Positions 22,676 through 33,344 of a DNA stretch of 64,000 nt are shown piece after piece. Each line of letters begins with the position of its first letter. The first letter of the stretch is position 1. A program made the translations under genes and the position numbers. Source of the DNA: Ailurus styani (taxonomy: Eukaryota > Chordata > Mammalia > Carnivora > Ailuridae). The stretch is taken from assembly GCA_002007465.1 (NCBI GenBank), contig LNAC01000736.1, forward strand, positions 374,346 to 438,345. Reading direction: 5' to 3'. The notes beneath the pieces are model-generated. The model had not been told where the DNA came from and searched no databases. It saw only the letters and a program-made list of their open reading frames with translations.

Positions 22676-22862
22676 AAGTTTTTTTTTATTTGCCCCAGGG
22701 GCACAGGTCTATGAATCATCAGGCTTATACCTTTCACAGCATTCACCAAAGCACAAACCCTCCCCAATGTCCATAACACATCCACCCTATCCCTACCCTC
22801 CCACCCCCCAGTAACCCTCAGTCTGTTTTGCGAGATTAAGAGTCTCTTATGGTTTGTCTTAA
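22676..22862 (-). mobile_element. 5'-truncated carnivore L1 3' end, antisense
   Basis: Poly(T), then 'tgccccaggggcacaggtct', 'ttcaccaaagcacaaaccct', 'ccccagtaaccctcagtctg' and 'taagagtctcttatggtttg'. Reversed 3'UTR of a carnivore L1, about 180 bases. Confidence 0.92.
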
Positions 22863-22935
22863 GAGTTTTATGTAATGAAAGAACAGTTTTATATTTGGAC
22901 ACTGAAACTAGTTCTATGATTTTTGGCAAATAAGG

Positions 22936-22986
22936 CAAAAAAAAAAAAAAACCACACACACATACACACACACACACACACAAAAC
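22936..22986. repeat. Poly(A) followed by (CA)n
   Basis: About 16 A's then a (CA)n tract with two small interruptions, embedded in unassigned sequence. The tract drives the low-complexity Val/Cys minus-strand frame over it. Confidence 0.93.
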
Positions 22987-23418
22987 CACACCCAAACACA
23001 TTACATAAGGTGGTTTTTGTTTTTGCTTTTAGAGAGCATACATACATTATCTGCTGATAGTATTCCTGGAACAAAATATTTTAAACATTTTTAATAGGTC
23101 TATTTTAAAGATCCTAGCTTAAAGATCTAAACCTAGTTTTGCCAAGAAAAATACAGAAACATTTGGTTGGACATTTGCACCTACTCTTTTCATAGGAAGA
23201 AAACATAATACTGAATGAAACCATAATAAAGGGAATCCTGGGGAAGGGGGGTGTGTTAGCAGAGAACAAATGTTTTTGTGTTCTTATCATTTAGTTCAAA
23301 CGCAGGGCAAGAACCTAGAAAATTCTAATAATAACATGATTTTTGAATCTCATGATGGATTCTGAATTTTAGTCATTTCACATTTAAGTCTTCTAACAAT
23401 CATGGTGAAAAACTTCTT

Positions 23419-23625
23419 TTTTCCTTTCAAAGATATTTTTTATTTATTTGACACAGAGATAGAGATCAGATCACAACCAGGCAGAGAGGCAGGCAGAGAG
23501 AGAGGAGGAAGCAGTCTCCCTGCTCAGCAGGGTTGTGGGCCTGGGTCCCAGGATCAGGACTCTGAGATCATGACCTGAGCCTAAGGCAGAAGCTTTAATC
23601 CACTGAGGCACCCAGGCGCCCAACA
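23419..23625 (-). mobile_element. Can-SINE, antisense
   Basis: Reversed tail 'agatattttttatttatttg', 'accaggcagagaggcaggca', terminal 'gaggcacccaggcgccc'. 14-bp target duplication 'gtgaaaaacttctt' at 23405-23418 and 23626-23639. Confidence 0.97.
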
Positions 23626-23639
23626 GTGAAAAACTTCTT

Positions 23640-24400
23640 ATTGCATGATTAATTGCCATGTAAGAGACAGTTTGCTACTAGTTAGAAGGAGAAGAGTTAG
23701 ATTTGGCCGTGGGTGTTTGCTGGTGACTTGGGTCTTGCTCAGACAGCAATGAGTTCTCAGCAGGGCAGGAGCCGCTGATAGAGCAGACATATATAATTTT
23801 TTTTCCAAGAAGAGTTTTGGAATGTTGAGCTGTCATTCTAGTAATTGGTTTACCCACCAAACTGTAGTCTATATCCTATAGCAAGAGTGCATGAGATTAG
23901 TCTAACATTTTAAAAATAAATTGAATCACTTTATATCCCTTCCTTAAAATACATCAATAAAATCTTTGTATTTTAGATTTTTAAAATGCCCTTCCAATAT
24001 TCACTAGTTGCCAATTTTAAGTACACCTATAGAAAGCCAAAGTTGACTATCCAAATGTTTGTAAATGCTCACCAAATAAAATAGCTTTCATTTCAGTGTA
24101 ATTGATGCTCATCTACTTTTGGAAAAAGCTTTAAAAAAAATTCAACCACTTACTATCACTAATAGACTAATGCACTAATTAAATAAATAACTGAAATAGT
24201 AAATAAAAATTCTCACTACAGGCATCCCTAGTAAAATCCCTACTTGGTAAAGCAAGAAATTATTAATTATTTTAGTCATTATATGTTTTATTTTTAAGCT
24301 GAAAGAGAATTATCACTTTAGAGTTTATTTAAATAAACTTTAGAGTTTATTTGTACAACTTCCTCAAAGTTGACAGTACAACTAAAGGAGAAACTTCAAA
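23640..24400. other. Unassigned AT-rich sequence
   Basis: No named repeat. A local duplication at about 24315-24350 repeats 'ctttagagtttattt' on either side of 'aaataaa'. No exon. Confidence 0.5.
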
Positions 24401-24401
24401 G

Positions 24402-24507
24402 AGGTTGTTTCTTGTGTTGTCCTCTAGGGTTTTGATGGATTCCTGTCTCACACTGAGGTCTTTCATCCATTTTAAGTTTATCTTTGTGTATGAGAACCCA
24501 ACTTTTT
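24402..24507 (-). mobile_element. L1 ORF2 fragment, antisense
   Basis: 'gttttgatggattcctgtct', 'cactgaggtctttcatccat', 'tttaagtttatctttgtgta' are the reversed ORF2 region just upstream of the C-terminal part. About 105 bases with no poly(T) on its left, so it is an internal piece rather than a 3' end. Confidence 0.8.
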
Positions 24508-24679
24508 AACTGTCATCTTACTCTCTTTCTTCGTAACATTTTTTAGACTACATGCTTTTCCTTAAACCTCGTTTCCCTCTTGGTTTCTAAGAAACTGGTT
24601 GTTTCCACCTCCTTTGCTTCGGACTGCTCCCTCTCTGCCTACTCTCATGGCTGCTTTTCCTTAGAGAATGAGCCACATT

Positions 24680-25000
24680 CCCCATAGTGCTCTCCCTGCT
24701 CCCCTTGGCATCTTGTCTACTGTCTCTCCCTGGTGGGCTTCTCTGTTGCCTTTATGTTGACCACTCCTAACCACCTGAGCTCCAGCAAGGCACACCCATC
24801 TCCCTAACTGATACTTCCAGCTGGATGCTCTCCAGACACATCCAATCCCACGTGGCCAGATGGAACTCATCACCTTTCCTCTCAAGTTGCTCCTTCGCCC
24901 AGACTTCCTGCTTTGCTCTGTGGTGTCACCATTTTACCCAGTCTCCTCAGTAAGAAACCCGATGGGATCCTTCACCTTCACCCACAACACCTGAAAAAAC
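24680..25000 (+). repeat. L2 fragment from the reverse-transcriptase ORF, sense
   Basis: 'cagatggaactcatcacctt', 'tctcaagttgctccttcgcc', 'tgtggtgtcaccattttacc', 'gtaagaaacccgatgggatc' follow the L2 coding consensus ('gaactcatcatctttcctcc ... agaaacctgggcgtcatc'). Ancient LINE, clearly decayed. Confidence 0.6.
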
Positions 25001-25694
25001 AAATGATTACAGGAACGCTCCTGAGAGGTACTCAGGGCTTTGAAGCAGAACTTTGGCATCATGTATGGGAATAAGGGGTTGAGTGAGTGAGATGCTGAGA
25101 AGACATCTTATTGTCTCATTGTCGAATTGCCAACAGAGAAGGCAGTTGTGACGGAGATACACTGAACAAGCCTATAGAAAATGACAACCGATTTCATTTT
25201 CTGAGGTCTCATACCTTGGCCAGAGACTCATTTGGCTCACATCAGAATTAAGGGAACAGGACCATGTCTTAGAGTGCTTTGCTTCATGAGCATGACCAGG
25301 TTATATGCACTCGGGCTCATGGAAATGAGAGACTTGGCAGTCTGGACCCAAGTTCTTCTTTTGCGTGATGTCTAAATTACCCGATATTTGCCAAGACTCT
25401 GGATTGTGTTGAATTGGAAATTAAGATTTTTAAAAAACTACAGCCATGATAAAAATAATTGTCTCTTGGTTATTCATGGTATTTGTAAATACTGGTTTCT
25501 CAATCCAGGCCAGAGGCAATGGGGAAAAGGAATAAGATATTAAAATGTGAAAAATTTTACCATGAAATACCCTATTTTCGAAATCACAGTTTTATGATTG
25601 AATTTGCCTTGCCAATAGAGTTAATAACATGCCAGAACTTTTCAAATGCATAATTGTGAACAAATGGCTGTTATAAATCACAGAGTTTAACCGC

Positions 25695-25815
25695 AAGAAT
25701 GAGAACCTGTTCATGAGAATGGGGGCTTGGTCAGTTTTGTCCTTGCTGGGTCTCCCATGCTGGAAGGGCTCCTGGAACATAACAGGTGCTGCGTGGAAAG
25801 TAGTTGTTGAGTGAA
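25695..25815 (+). repeat. L2 3' end fragment, sense
   Basis: 'ctggaacataacaggtgctg' followed by 'gtagttgttgagtgaa' resembles the L2 tail ('ctggcacatagtaggtgctc ... tttgttgaatgaa'). Diverged. Confidence 0.55.
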
Positions 25816-27093
25816 GTCTCCAATCATGTATTCATATTTGTATGATTTGATTTTTAAATGTCTGTCCATGTGTTTCTTATATTGCTTCTCATATCATTTA
25901 TGCAAAGCAGGGAAGAATCTCAAGAAGAAGCTAGAAAGTTATTCCTAAATTTAAGACAAGGATGTAGTATAGCTTTTTCCATGTTTTGGTTTTATTGTGT
26001 TCTTTCAAACAATGTGTAAGTAAAATATCCAAGTACTATATAAATTGAATAATTTAAATTTACATAAAATAGTAGGTCTGAGTTTCCACTTAAAGTGTAA
26101 GCCATTTAACATATATAGTTTATTAAACCAAAACACAGTTTTTGCTTCTAATCTTGCTGATGGTTCTTCAAATTTAGGATTATAAGATTGATACATATAA
26201 GATTGCTTTTTGCCTAATAGCATGGTTATCACTAGGATTGTTCATTAAGATTGACAAGAAGATAAATAACAAATGGAACACCTATTCATTCAGGAGCATC
26301 TGAAATAACTTTGTATTTTCCTCCAGGGACTAAGACAGGCACAAAAAAGGAAAAGTACTAAAAATGATACAAACTGAGGATACTAATTAAATGGCTAATT
26401 ATTGAGAATGATTCAGATCTACGCCTATTTGGCTGTGATTGAAGACTGTCAGATTAACTTGATTTATAGTTGTCTTTGGAGGAATGTGTTTGGACCAACC
26501 AGGTTTGAACTTGCTTATATCAGCATTTCCTAATTGCTGTCACTATTCTTAATAACTCTTTTATTAATAGCTTGCCAACGTCTCTGCACCAAGAGATAAT
26601 TAGAGGATCATCAGGTTTCTGGTGGGGACAGGCATCTGATTTCACTTTAAATATTGTTGCCTGATTATAAGGCCAAGTTTCGGGGCTGATGTAGTCTTTT
26701 GAAACAGCAATTTCTTTTTTGCATGAGAAAGGAGTGTGGATAAAAATGGAAGTGATAAGAAACTGTTAGTCTAAATCAAAATTTTCTAGAAACTTTATGT
26801 TCCTTAAAATTTCTTGCTTTTTATTTTTATTTTGAAGCATGACATCACATATGTGGAAACTCTTTACATTCTAAACAGTGAGTGGGAAGAAAGGTCCTAT
26901 TTATAAAGTGTTTCAGTGAGATAAGAAAGAAATTATGAGGCAAAATTATTGGCTTCATGAAATAGATTAATAACTTATTTTTTTAAGTTTATCTCCAACT
27001 ACAATAAGGCCCAGCAGGTGACTAACATTCATTACAATCTCATTTCAGTGGTAAACCCTGGGCTAGATAACCACTGGGATTACAAAGGTTAAT
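25816..27093. other. Unassigned AT-rich sequence
   Basis: No repeat I can name with confidence. 26370-26720 has balanced composition without low complexity and stands out as a stretch that could be conserved non-coding sequence, but conservation cannot be judged from one sequence. Confidence 0.4.
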
Positions 27094-27110
27094 AGAAATG
27101 GTCTCTGTGC

Positions 27111-27323
27111 AGGGGCATCTGGGTGCCTCAGTCACTTGAGTGTCTGCAGTCAGCTCAGGCAATTGTCCTAGAGTCCTGGGATGGATCCCCAGGTGGGGCT
27201 CCCTGCTCAATAGGGAGTCTGCTTTCCCTCTGCCCCTCATGCTGATTGTGCTCTCTCCCTCTCTCTCTCTCTCCCTCTCTCAAATAAATAAAATAAACCA
27301 TCAAACAAATTAAAAGAGAAAAA
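27111..27323 (+). mobile_element. Can-SINE, sense, older type
   Basis: 'aggggcatctgggtgcctcag' head, 'caataggg' variant and a long CT run. Target copies 'agaaatggtctctgtgc' (27094-27110) and 'agaaataatctctgtcc' (27324-27340) differ at three positions, consistent with age. Confidence 0.93.
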
Positions 27324-27389
27324 AGAAATAATCTCTGTCCTTATGAGTATCAGGGGCAGATAGATAAAAATGATAGATAAATGAATAAA

Positions 27390-27863
27390 GAAGATGTGAT
27401 ACATATATACACTGGAATATTACTCAGCCATCAGAAAGGATGAAGACCTACCATTTGCATCGACATGAATGGAACTGGACGGGATTATGCTAAGTGAAAT
27501 AAGTTAAGCAGAGAAAGGCAATTGTCATATGTTTTCACTCATATGTGGAACATAAGGAATAGCACATGAGGAATAGCACAGAGGACCACAGGGGAAGGGA
27601 AGAAAAACTGAATGGGAAGAAATCAGAGAGGGAGACCAACCACAAGAGCCTCTGGACTCCAGGAAACAAACTGAGGGTTAGAGGGAGAGGGTAGGGGGAT
27701 GGGGTAACTGGGTGATGGGTATTAAAGGAGGACACAGGTTGTGATGAGCACAGGGTGTTATACACAACTAATGAATCGTTGACCACTACATCAGAAACTT
27801 ATGATGTACTATATGCTGGCTAAATGAACATAATAATAATAAAAGACTTAAAAAAAAAAAAAA
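27390..27863 (+). mobile_element. Carnivore L1 3' end, sense, 5'-truncated
   Basis: 'acactggaatattactcagc', 'tggaactggacgggattatg', 'ggaacataaggaatagcaca', 'acaaactgagggttagaggg', 'tgagcacagggtgttataca', 'atgatgtactatatgctggc', then (AAT)n and poly(A). Covers the last codons of ORF2 and a complete 3'UTR. Relatively well preserved. Confidence 0.95.
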
Positions 27864-27989
27864 GAACAGGACTCAGCATGCTATGTTTCAGAAAGTCTGC
27901 TCCCTTGCTCCTGCCCTAGATCCCCTGTCAACACCTTTGCCCAGAGTGCAGGGTTTGTTGTCTTTCTGTGATATCATTGATAAAATCCC

Positions 27990-28200
27990 CTCATTCTGTG
28001 CAGATTCCTTGAGTTCCCCCTACATGTTGGGCTCTATTCCTTGTGCAAGGGATTCAGCAATGCAAGAAACATATTGCCCATCATTATGGAGATACATTCT
28101 CAGAGGAGACAGATAACATAGATAGCACATCAGATGGTGATAAATGTAACCAAAGAAAATCGAGTTGGTTAAGAATGGTAGGGAGGGCTAGGGTTTGAAA
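27990..28200 (-). repeat. L2 3' region, antisense
   Basis: 'ctacatgttgggctctattc', 'gggattcagcaatgcaagaa', 'tatggagatacattctcaga', 'cacatcagatggtgataaat' match the reversed L2 3' region in order. Confidence 0.7.
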
Positions 28201-28299
28201 ATAGCCAGTCAGGCAACAAGCTGCCATTTAGATAGAGACTTTGTAACATAGTGACGCGTCCGTAAACCAACTGTGTCCTTGGAGGGAGGGAGTAGGTCC

Positions 28300-28376
28300 T
28301 CTCCATCTCTTGCAACCTCAGCATCCAGCAAGGCTTGCAATAGAAAATGCTCATTTAATGATATTGAATGAATGGA
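28300..28376 (+). repeat. L2 tail fragment, sense
   Basis: 'caatagaaaatgctcattta' and 'atattgaatgaatgga' resemble the L2 3' terminus. Short and diverged. Confidence 0.4.
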
Positions 28377-29450
28377 TTTCCCAGTGAAACTCTCATAACC
28401 TGGGTGTGGGCAGCAGCAAGGGGGTAGGCTAGGAGAGCACGGGTCTTGACTGCTGAAGGAGGTCCACTGGCTGTAGGGGCAAGGCCAGCAGGCAAGGGCC
28501 TCCTGAGGCTCAGTTCTGGTAACAGTCAGTGCCACGTGTCCTGGCAAGGAGAAGGGTTAAGACTTGCTCTCAGTCAGGGTTGCTTCATAAGGCTAAACAG
28601 GTTGTGCACAGAAAAACTCTACGAGGATATCGGACAAAGTCGATACGTATATTTGCTACAAAGGTCTTCTGGCAGATGACAGTAAATATCCTGTGGTGAC
28701 ATCGCATAAAGTCATCATGGAGATCCAGTGTCACTCCTCCTCCGAGGGTGGACTTTAGTTTCAGTTTCATGCCTTACACTTTACTATTTGTCATGATCTC
28801 TGCTTTTGGCTTTGTTCATTTGCCAGGGTTGAATTGCTATGGGAGGCTGTGTCCTCTGTGAGGACCAGTACCTGCTCGACGGCTTTGGACCCCATGCTCC
28901 AGAGTGCAGCAAGGCACACTGGGTCCCCAAGGCCACATGTGCAATTTCCAGAGTCCTTTTCCAGTTCTTTAGCTCAGTCAGCCCGGGGACAGGAAGTGGA
29001 TCAGCAGCCTCCACCTTCTCTCTCACGTCACTTCCCATCCATCTAAAACCTGTTCCTTAGACATCACTTGAACTGAGTCAGCAGAGGCCTGCTAGCTGGA
29101 CCCCTCAACATACTGCCTGACTTTCTTTGCTCACAGTTAGATTTGGGAGCCCATCCCCCCCAAGAATGTCACGTGGGAATCCTCACTCCACTTCCTACAG
29201 ACTTCCTTAAAACAGGCAGCACTTTTCTTAGTTCTGCTGATTATCCAGCTAGTGTAGCAGTCTGTTCTAGGATTATAGCTCAGTGTTGAACCCCATCTCT
29301 GCAAGGAGGCCTCTCTGCTGGTCTCACCTTATGAGCCTGGGGTCCTGACCCAGTTCTCGGCCCAGTGCTTGGGGCTCTGCTACCATGGACAGTCTCCCAA
29401 TGACCTGGTCCACTTGCCTGGTGCTGGGACCACTGCAGGGTCAGAGATGC
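28377..29450. other. Unassigned, relatively GC-rich sequence
   Basis: The most GC-balanced stretch in this half of the window, with many overlapping frames (up to 112 codons, 28209-28547 minus). No recognisable protein domain and no CpG clustering. Could be unique intronic or lncRNA-type sequence. Confidence 0.4.
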
Positions 29451-29459
29451 CTCTGTGTG

Positions 29460-29570
29460 AATTAGGAAACAGCATTATGCAGAAATAAATATATCTTTGG
29501 ATATATGTGTATATATGCTTATATATAATGTAATACACATGAGAGATATGGTATACATAATATATTTTCT
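29460..29570. repeat. AT-rich, TATA-rich low-complexity stretch
   Basis: 'atatatgtgtatatatgctt' and similar imperfect TA/TG repeats. No transposon body recognised. Confidence 0.75.
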
Positions 29571-29658
29571 TCTAGCTTCTTTTCTGGGTATGTAAATAAT
29601 AGGAATGTGTATTTAATAAATGTTTGCAGAATTAAGGTCATTTAAATATGCCACTTTG

Positions 29659-29762
29659 TTTTTTTTTTTAATTTTATTTTTATTATTTGCCCAAGGGGTA
29701 CAGGTCTGTGAATCATCAGGCTTACATCTTTCACAGCATTCACCAAAGCACAAACCCTCCCC
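29659..29762 (-). mobile_element. Very short carnivore L1 3' end with perfect target duplication, antisense
   Basis: Poly(T), 'gcccaaggggtacaggtctg', 'gaatcatcaggcttacatct', 'caccaaagcacaaaccctcc'. Only 104 bases including the tail. The 16-bp duplication 'taaatatgccactttg' is exact at 29643-29658 and 29763-29778, so the ends are certain. Confidence 0.97.
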
Positions 29763-29839
29763 TAAATATGCCACTTTGGAACCTTTAATGAACATGGCTC
29801 AGCATTTCTCTCAACATCAAATATGCATTGACAGTGTGT

Positions 29840-29990
29840 TTTTAAAATAGACGCATAAGATCCCATCATAAGGAGAACATACCACAATTTATTTAACCAA
29901 TACCTAATTATTGGTCATTTGGGTTTCACTTTTTCTGCTATTATGTTAAGAGTATGTCTCCACTGTGTAGATCTTTTACTGCATTTCTAT
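29840..29990 (-). mobile_element. Old L1 fragment (3' region), antisense
   Basis: 'ataccacaatttatttaacc', 'tacctaattattggtcattt', 'tttctgctattatgttaaga' match the reversed L1 segment just upstream of the 3' end. Confidence 0.65.
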
Positions 29991-30480
29991 CATGAAATTA
30001 TTATTGTATTCTAACTTCAATGCTAATCAGTCTTTGGAAGCAGATATGTTCTCCTTGGTTCTGACTAGAAAAGCTCTCTTAACTATATGCTGTGATTTTT
30101 TTTGTGTGTTTTGTGTTCTATTATTTTTGTGTTTGACTAAGTTTAGATTTTTATTTCTTTATCAGCATGATGGAATAAAACAGTCAACAACCAAGAATGT
30201 GCTTTACTTTCTCTTGCAAATTGATATTCATCCATGTGAACACACACATACTAAAATCCATTAGGGATTTTGGAGTTAGGGGAATTCTGAGGGTGGTCCT
30301 AGTGATGGAGTGACTGGTAATCCTATTCTGCCTCCCAAGAACTAGTGATATCATTCTTTCTAGTCTTCAAGACTATAAAAATCTTCTCTCCAGTCAACTG
30401 TAATATGTCAGTTCCTTAGCTCAGCATGCATTACTGAGTCCTGCTGGAATGTCAGGAGAATGGGAAAATGGGAGGAGCTG
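29991..30480. other. Unassigned AT-rich sequence
   Basis: No named repeat. A 90-codon plus-strand frame (29992-30264) begins inside decayed L1-like sequence and has no domain. Confidence 0.45.
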
Positions 30481-30487
30481 CTTCTTA

Positions 30488-30941
30488 TAGGTTGACTTGT
30501 GTGCCCCCCACAAAGACACATTGAAGTCCAGCCCCAGTAACTCTGAATGTAACCTTATGTGAAAATAGGGTCTCTCTATTGGTAATAAAGTTAGAAGGAG
30601 GTCATTAGATCAGGCCCTAACTCAATATGACTGGTGTCCTTATTAAAAGAAGACATTTGGACACAGAGATAGGCACAGAGGACGGGCTCTGTGAAGACCC
30701 AGGAAGCAGAGACCCATGAAGACTGGAGTTACACTGTTATAGCAAAAGCACAGCTGGGCTAGCAGATGCTGGAAGAAGCAGGGGAAGTCTTCCCTCTATA
30801 GGTTTTAGAAGGAGCATTGCTCTGCCAACAACGTGATTTCAGATGTACAGCCTCCAGAACTGTGGCATGATATATGATACGTGGCTGTTTTAAGCCACGT
30901 AGCCCATGGTACTTTGTTAAGGCAACCCCAGGAAACTAGTA
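30488..30941 (+). mobile_element. MLT1-type (MaLR) solo LTR, sense
   Basis: 'ggttgacttgtgtgcccccc', 'gaatgtaaccttatgtgaaa', 'tgactggtgtccttattaaa', 'cctccagaactgtggcatga', 'ttaagccacgtagcccatgg', 'aggaaactagtagaatg'. Near full length, no internal sequence. Confidence 0.9.
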
Positions 30942-31029
30942 GAATGCTTACATGTTATTACTAAAAGATACCAACCAATATTTCTCCAGGAGGTTTCAGA
31001 CCTTAGTATTTACTAGAATTCAGCTGCCA

Positions 31030-31090
31030 GATCAATCATGCATTCATTCATCCCTTCATTTGACAAATGTTTATTTAATATCAATTAGCT
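31030..31090 (-). repeat. L2 3' end fragment, antisense
   Basis: 'cattcattcatcccttcatt' and 'aaatgtttatttaatatcaa' are the reversed L2 terminus ('ttcattcattcaacaaatatttattga'). Confidence 0.55.
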
Positions 31091-31107
31091 CCCTCATATC
31101 TCAATTT

Positions 31108-31447
31108 CTTTTTTTAAAATTATATTTATTTATAGGGCACCTGGGTGGCTCAGTGGGTTAAGTGTCTGCCTTTGGCTCATATCATGATCCCAGGGCTCTG
31201 GCATGGAGCCCTGAGTGGGGCTCTCTGCTCAGGGGGGAGTCTGCTTGTCCTTCTCCCTCTGCCCACCCCCCCTGCCCCCCCCCCGCTCTCTCTCTCTCTC
31301 TCACATTTAGTCTGGGGAGGGGCAGAGGGAGAGAGACAAGTAGACTCCCTACTGAGCAGAGAACCCGATGTGGAGCTCAATCCCAGGACCCTGAGATCAT
31401 GACCTGAGCCGAAGGCAGAGGCTTTAACCCACTGAGCCACTCAGGCA
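31108..31447 (-). mobile_element. Antisense Can-SINE carrying a sense Can-SINE inside it
   Basis: The outer element starts with 'tttttttaaaattatattta' (reversed tail), is interrupted at about 31136, and resumes near 31303 ('tctggggaggggcagaggga') to end 'gagccactcaggcaccc'. An exact 16-bp target duplication 'ctcatatctcaatttc' frames the whole (about 31093-31108 and 31449-31464). Confidence 0.92.
31136..31302 (+). mobile_element. Sense Can-SINE nested in an antisense Can-SINE
   Basis: 'agggcacctgggtggctcag' head, 'tgcccaccccccctgccccc' and a CT run ending 'tcacatttag'. It lacks the usual 'aaataaataaaatctt' tail, so it was either truncated or joined to the outer element by rearrangement. Sense and antisense heads are about 300 bases apart and complementary. 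Confidence 0.88.
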
Positions 31448-31464
31448 CCCCTCATATCTCAATT

Positions 31465-32213
31465 TCAAATGAACCAATGTGACAGATGCCTTTTGAATAT
31501 CTTTCTCAGTAGTTGTACCATGTTTCAGGGATAATTCTTCCCCCCTTTCCCTGGCTATAACTCAAGAGCCAAATAAAATATTCCTATAGAGAAGCCTGAC
31601 TCTGCTAATCCTCTCTTCTCTCACTTCCTTGCCATTCCACGTGTCACTTGATGATGTGTGACTTTGTATTATTTGGTGGTTCTGTCCATTTATCTCGTCT
31701 CCTTAACTCCATGATATTTTGTTTGAGCTAGCTGAGATTGATCAATTAAATATACTTCCACCCAGAGCAGATAAATCTCTACTTTACTCCACTTTTCACA
31801 TCTCTTGCTTGACAGGTAGGAGAAATAATTCCACTAATTCATCCCAGAGCACAGCATTTAAGCAAGTACATCCCTTTCCCTAATTTATGCAGAAAGGGTC
31901 TACTCTTTGACAATTGTAACCAGAATCTCTTCTATATTCCGACAAGGTCTAGCATGGAGATGAATACACAGGACTGGCCTAATAAATATTTCACAGTAAA
32001 GTATCTGTGATTTCTGTGTCCCTGTTTGTTTTAGACAGAACAGGGCTGGGCTCCTTGATGAAGCTGATGTCTATCCAACCCTTTTATTGTCCCTGAAAAT
32101 TTATCATTGAATTTAGGAGATTTTGGTTAACACTGTTATCGTCATCATCTGGAATTGTGGCAGCAGTGTGGAATCAGCAAAAACCCTAACGGGTGTTGTA
32201 GACAAGCTAGTCA
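31465..32213. other. Unassigned non-coding sequence
   Basis: No named repeat and no credible exon. Confidence 0.5.
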
Positions 32214-32228
32214 AGAGGAAGCTCTGAG

Positions 32229-32410
32229 GGGCACCTGGGTGGCTCAGTCATTAAACTTCTGCCTTCGGCTCAGGTCATGATCAAGCCCTGCATCTGGCTC
32301 TCTACTTGGTAGAAAGCCTGCTTCTCTATCTCCCACTCTTCCTGCTTGTGTTCCCTCTCTCACTGTGTCTCTGTCTGTCAAATAAATAAATAAAATCTTA
32401 AAAAAAAAAA
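32229..32410 (+). mobile_element. Can-SINE, sense
   Basis: 'gggcacctgggtggctcagt' head, 'ctgtctgtcaaataaataaa' tail. It has lost the 'gatcccagggtcctgg' segment. Target copies 'agaggaagctctgag' (32214-32228) and 'agaggaaggcctgag' (32411-32425) differ at two positions. Confidence 0.95.
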
Positions 32411-32425
32411 AGAGGAAGGCCTGAG

Positions 32426-32633
32426 ACCCGATTTCCAAAATCTCATACCTATGAGCTGTGTGTGACATGGGGAAAGTAGTTAACCCTGCCAACACAGATG
32501 TGATATCTATAAAAGGAAAATAATAATAGGGGCCTCAGGACGTTCTGGGTATTCCCTGAGAAAGAGAACGTGTGTATAAAGTTTCACCAGCACAGTAACG
32601 GGCACATAGTGAGTGTATACTAGTGTTACTAAG
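32426..32633 (+). repeat. MIR, sense
   Basis: 'tgtgacatggggaaagtagt', 'taaaaggaaaataataatag', 'cagtaacgggcacatagtga' follow the MIR consensus. A Can-SINE inserted at its left edge. Confidence 0.7.
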
Positions 32634-32770
32634 GAGAAGCCAGCAACTTCCAGGCATTACTGGATACTCTGGCCATTACTGGGTTAGAGTCACATACAAG
32701 TCTGGAGCTGTAGTCTCACCTTACATGCTCTGAAGAATGCAAAATCCCCATGGCTGCTCCCCATTTTTAC

Positions 32771-32978
32771 CTTTTTTTTTTAAGCAAGATAAATCAAGCT
32801 GGGGTGGAGGAGGGGCAGAGGGAGAGAGAGAGAGAGAGAATCTCAAGCGGGCTCCACACCCAATGCAGAGCACAGTGCGGGGAGCAGGCAGGGGCCTCAA
32901 ACTCGCAGCTCCAAGATCATGACCTGAGCTGAAATCAACAGTTTGAAGCTTAACCCACTGAGTCACTCAGGTGCCCCT
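32771..32978 (-). mobile_element. Can-SINE, antisense, older type
   Basis: Reversed tail 'tttttttttaagcaagataa' (diverged), GA-run, 'ccaagatcatgacctgagct', terminal 'gagtcactcaggtgcccc'. No clear target duplication. Confidence 0.9.
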
Positions 32979-33125
32979 AAACTTTCCTTTTTTATTCACT
33001 TTAACCTGTCTTTTATCCTCTGCCCTCACCCTGCCTCTGCTCCCAAGCAGTTGGCAAAAGGTCACAAGACAAGATCCAATTCTGCAAGTGCCCCTCTTTC
33101 TTTTCTTCCACCACCATTGACACTT

Positions 33126-33329
33126 TTTTAAAAAAAGTATTTTCTTTATTTATTTGAAAGAGAGAGAGACACAGCAAGAGAGAGAACCCAAGAAGGGGGA
33201 GTGGGAGAGAGAGAAGCAGGTTTCCCACTGAGCAGGGAGCTCAGTGCAGGGACTTGATCCCAAGACCCCCCAGGATCATGACCTGAGCTGAAGGCAGATG
33301 CTTAATGACTGAGCCACCCAGGTGCCCCC
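33126..33329 (-). mobile_element. Can-SINE, antisense, older type
   Basis: 'aaaaagtattttctttattt' reversed tail, 'aggatcatgacctgagctga', terminal 'gagccacccaggtgccccc'. Target copies 'cattgacactttt' before and 'catcgacactttt' after, one mismatch. Confidence 0.94.
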
Positions 33330-33344
33330 ATCATCGACACTTTT

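Noticed and set aside
28209..28547. 112-codon minus-strand frame as an exon
   Set aside because: It overlaps an L2 tail at one end and another frame on the same strand; no domain and no splice-site support strong enough to claim an exon.
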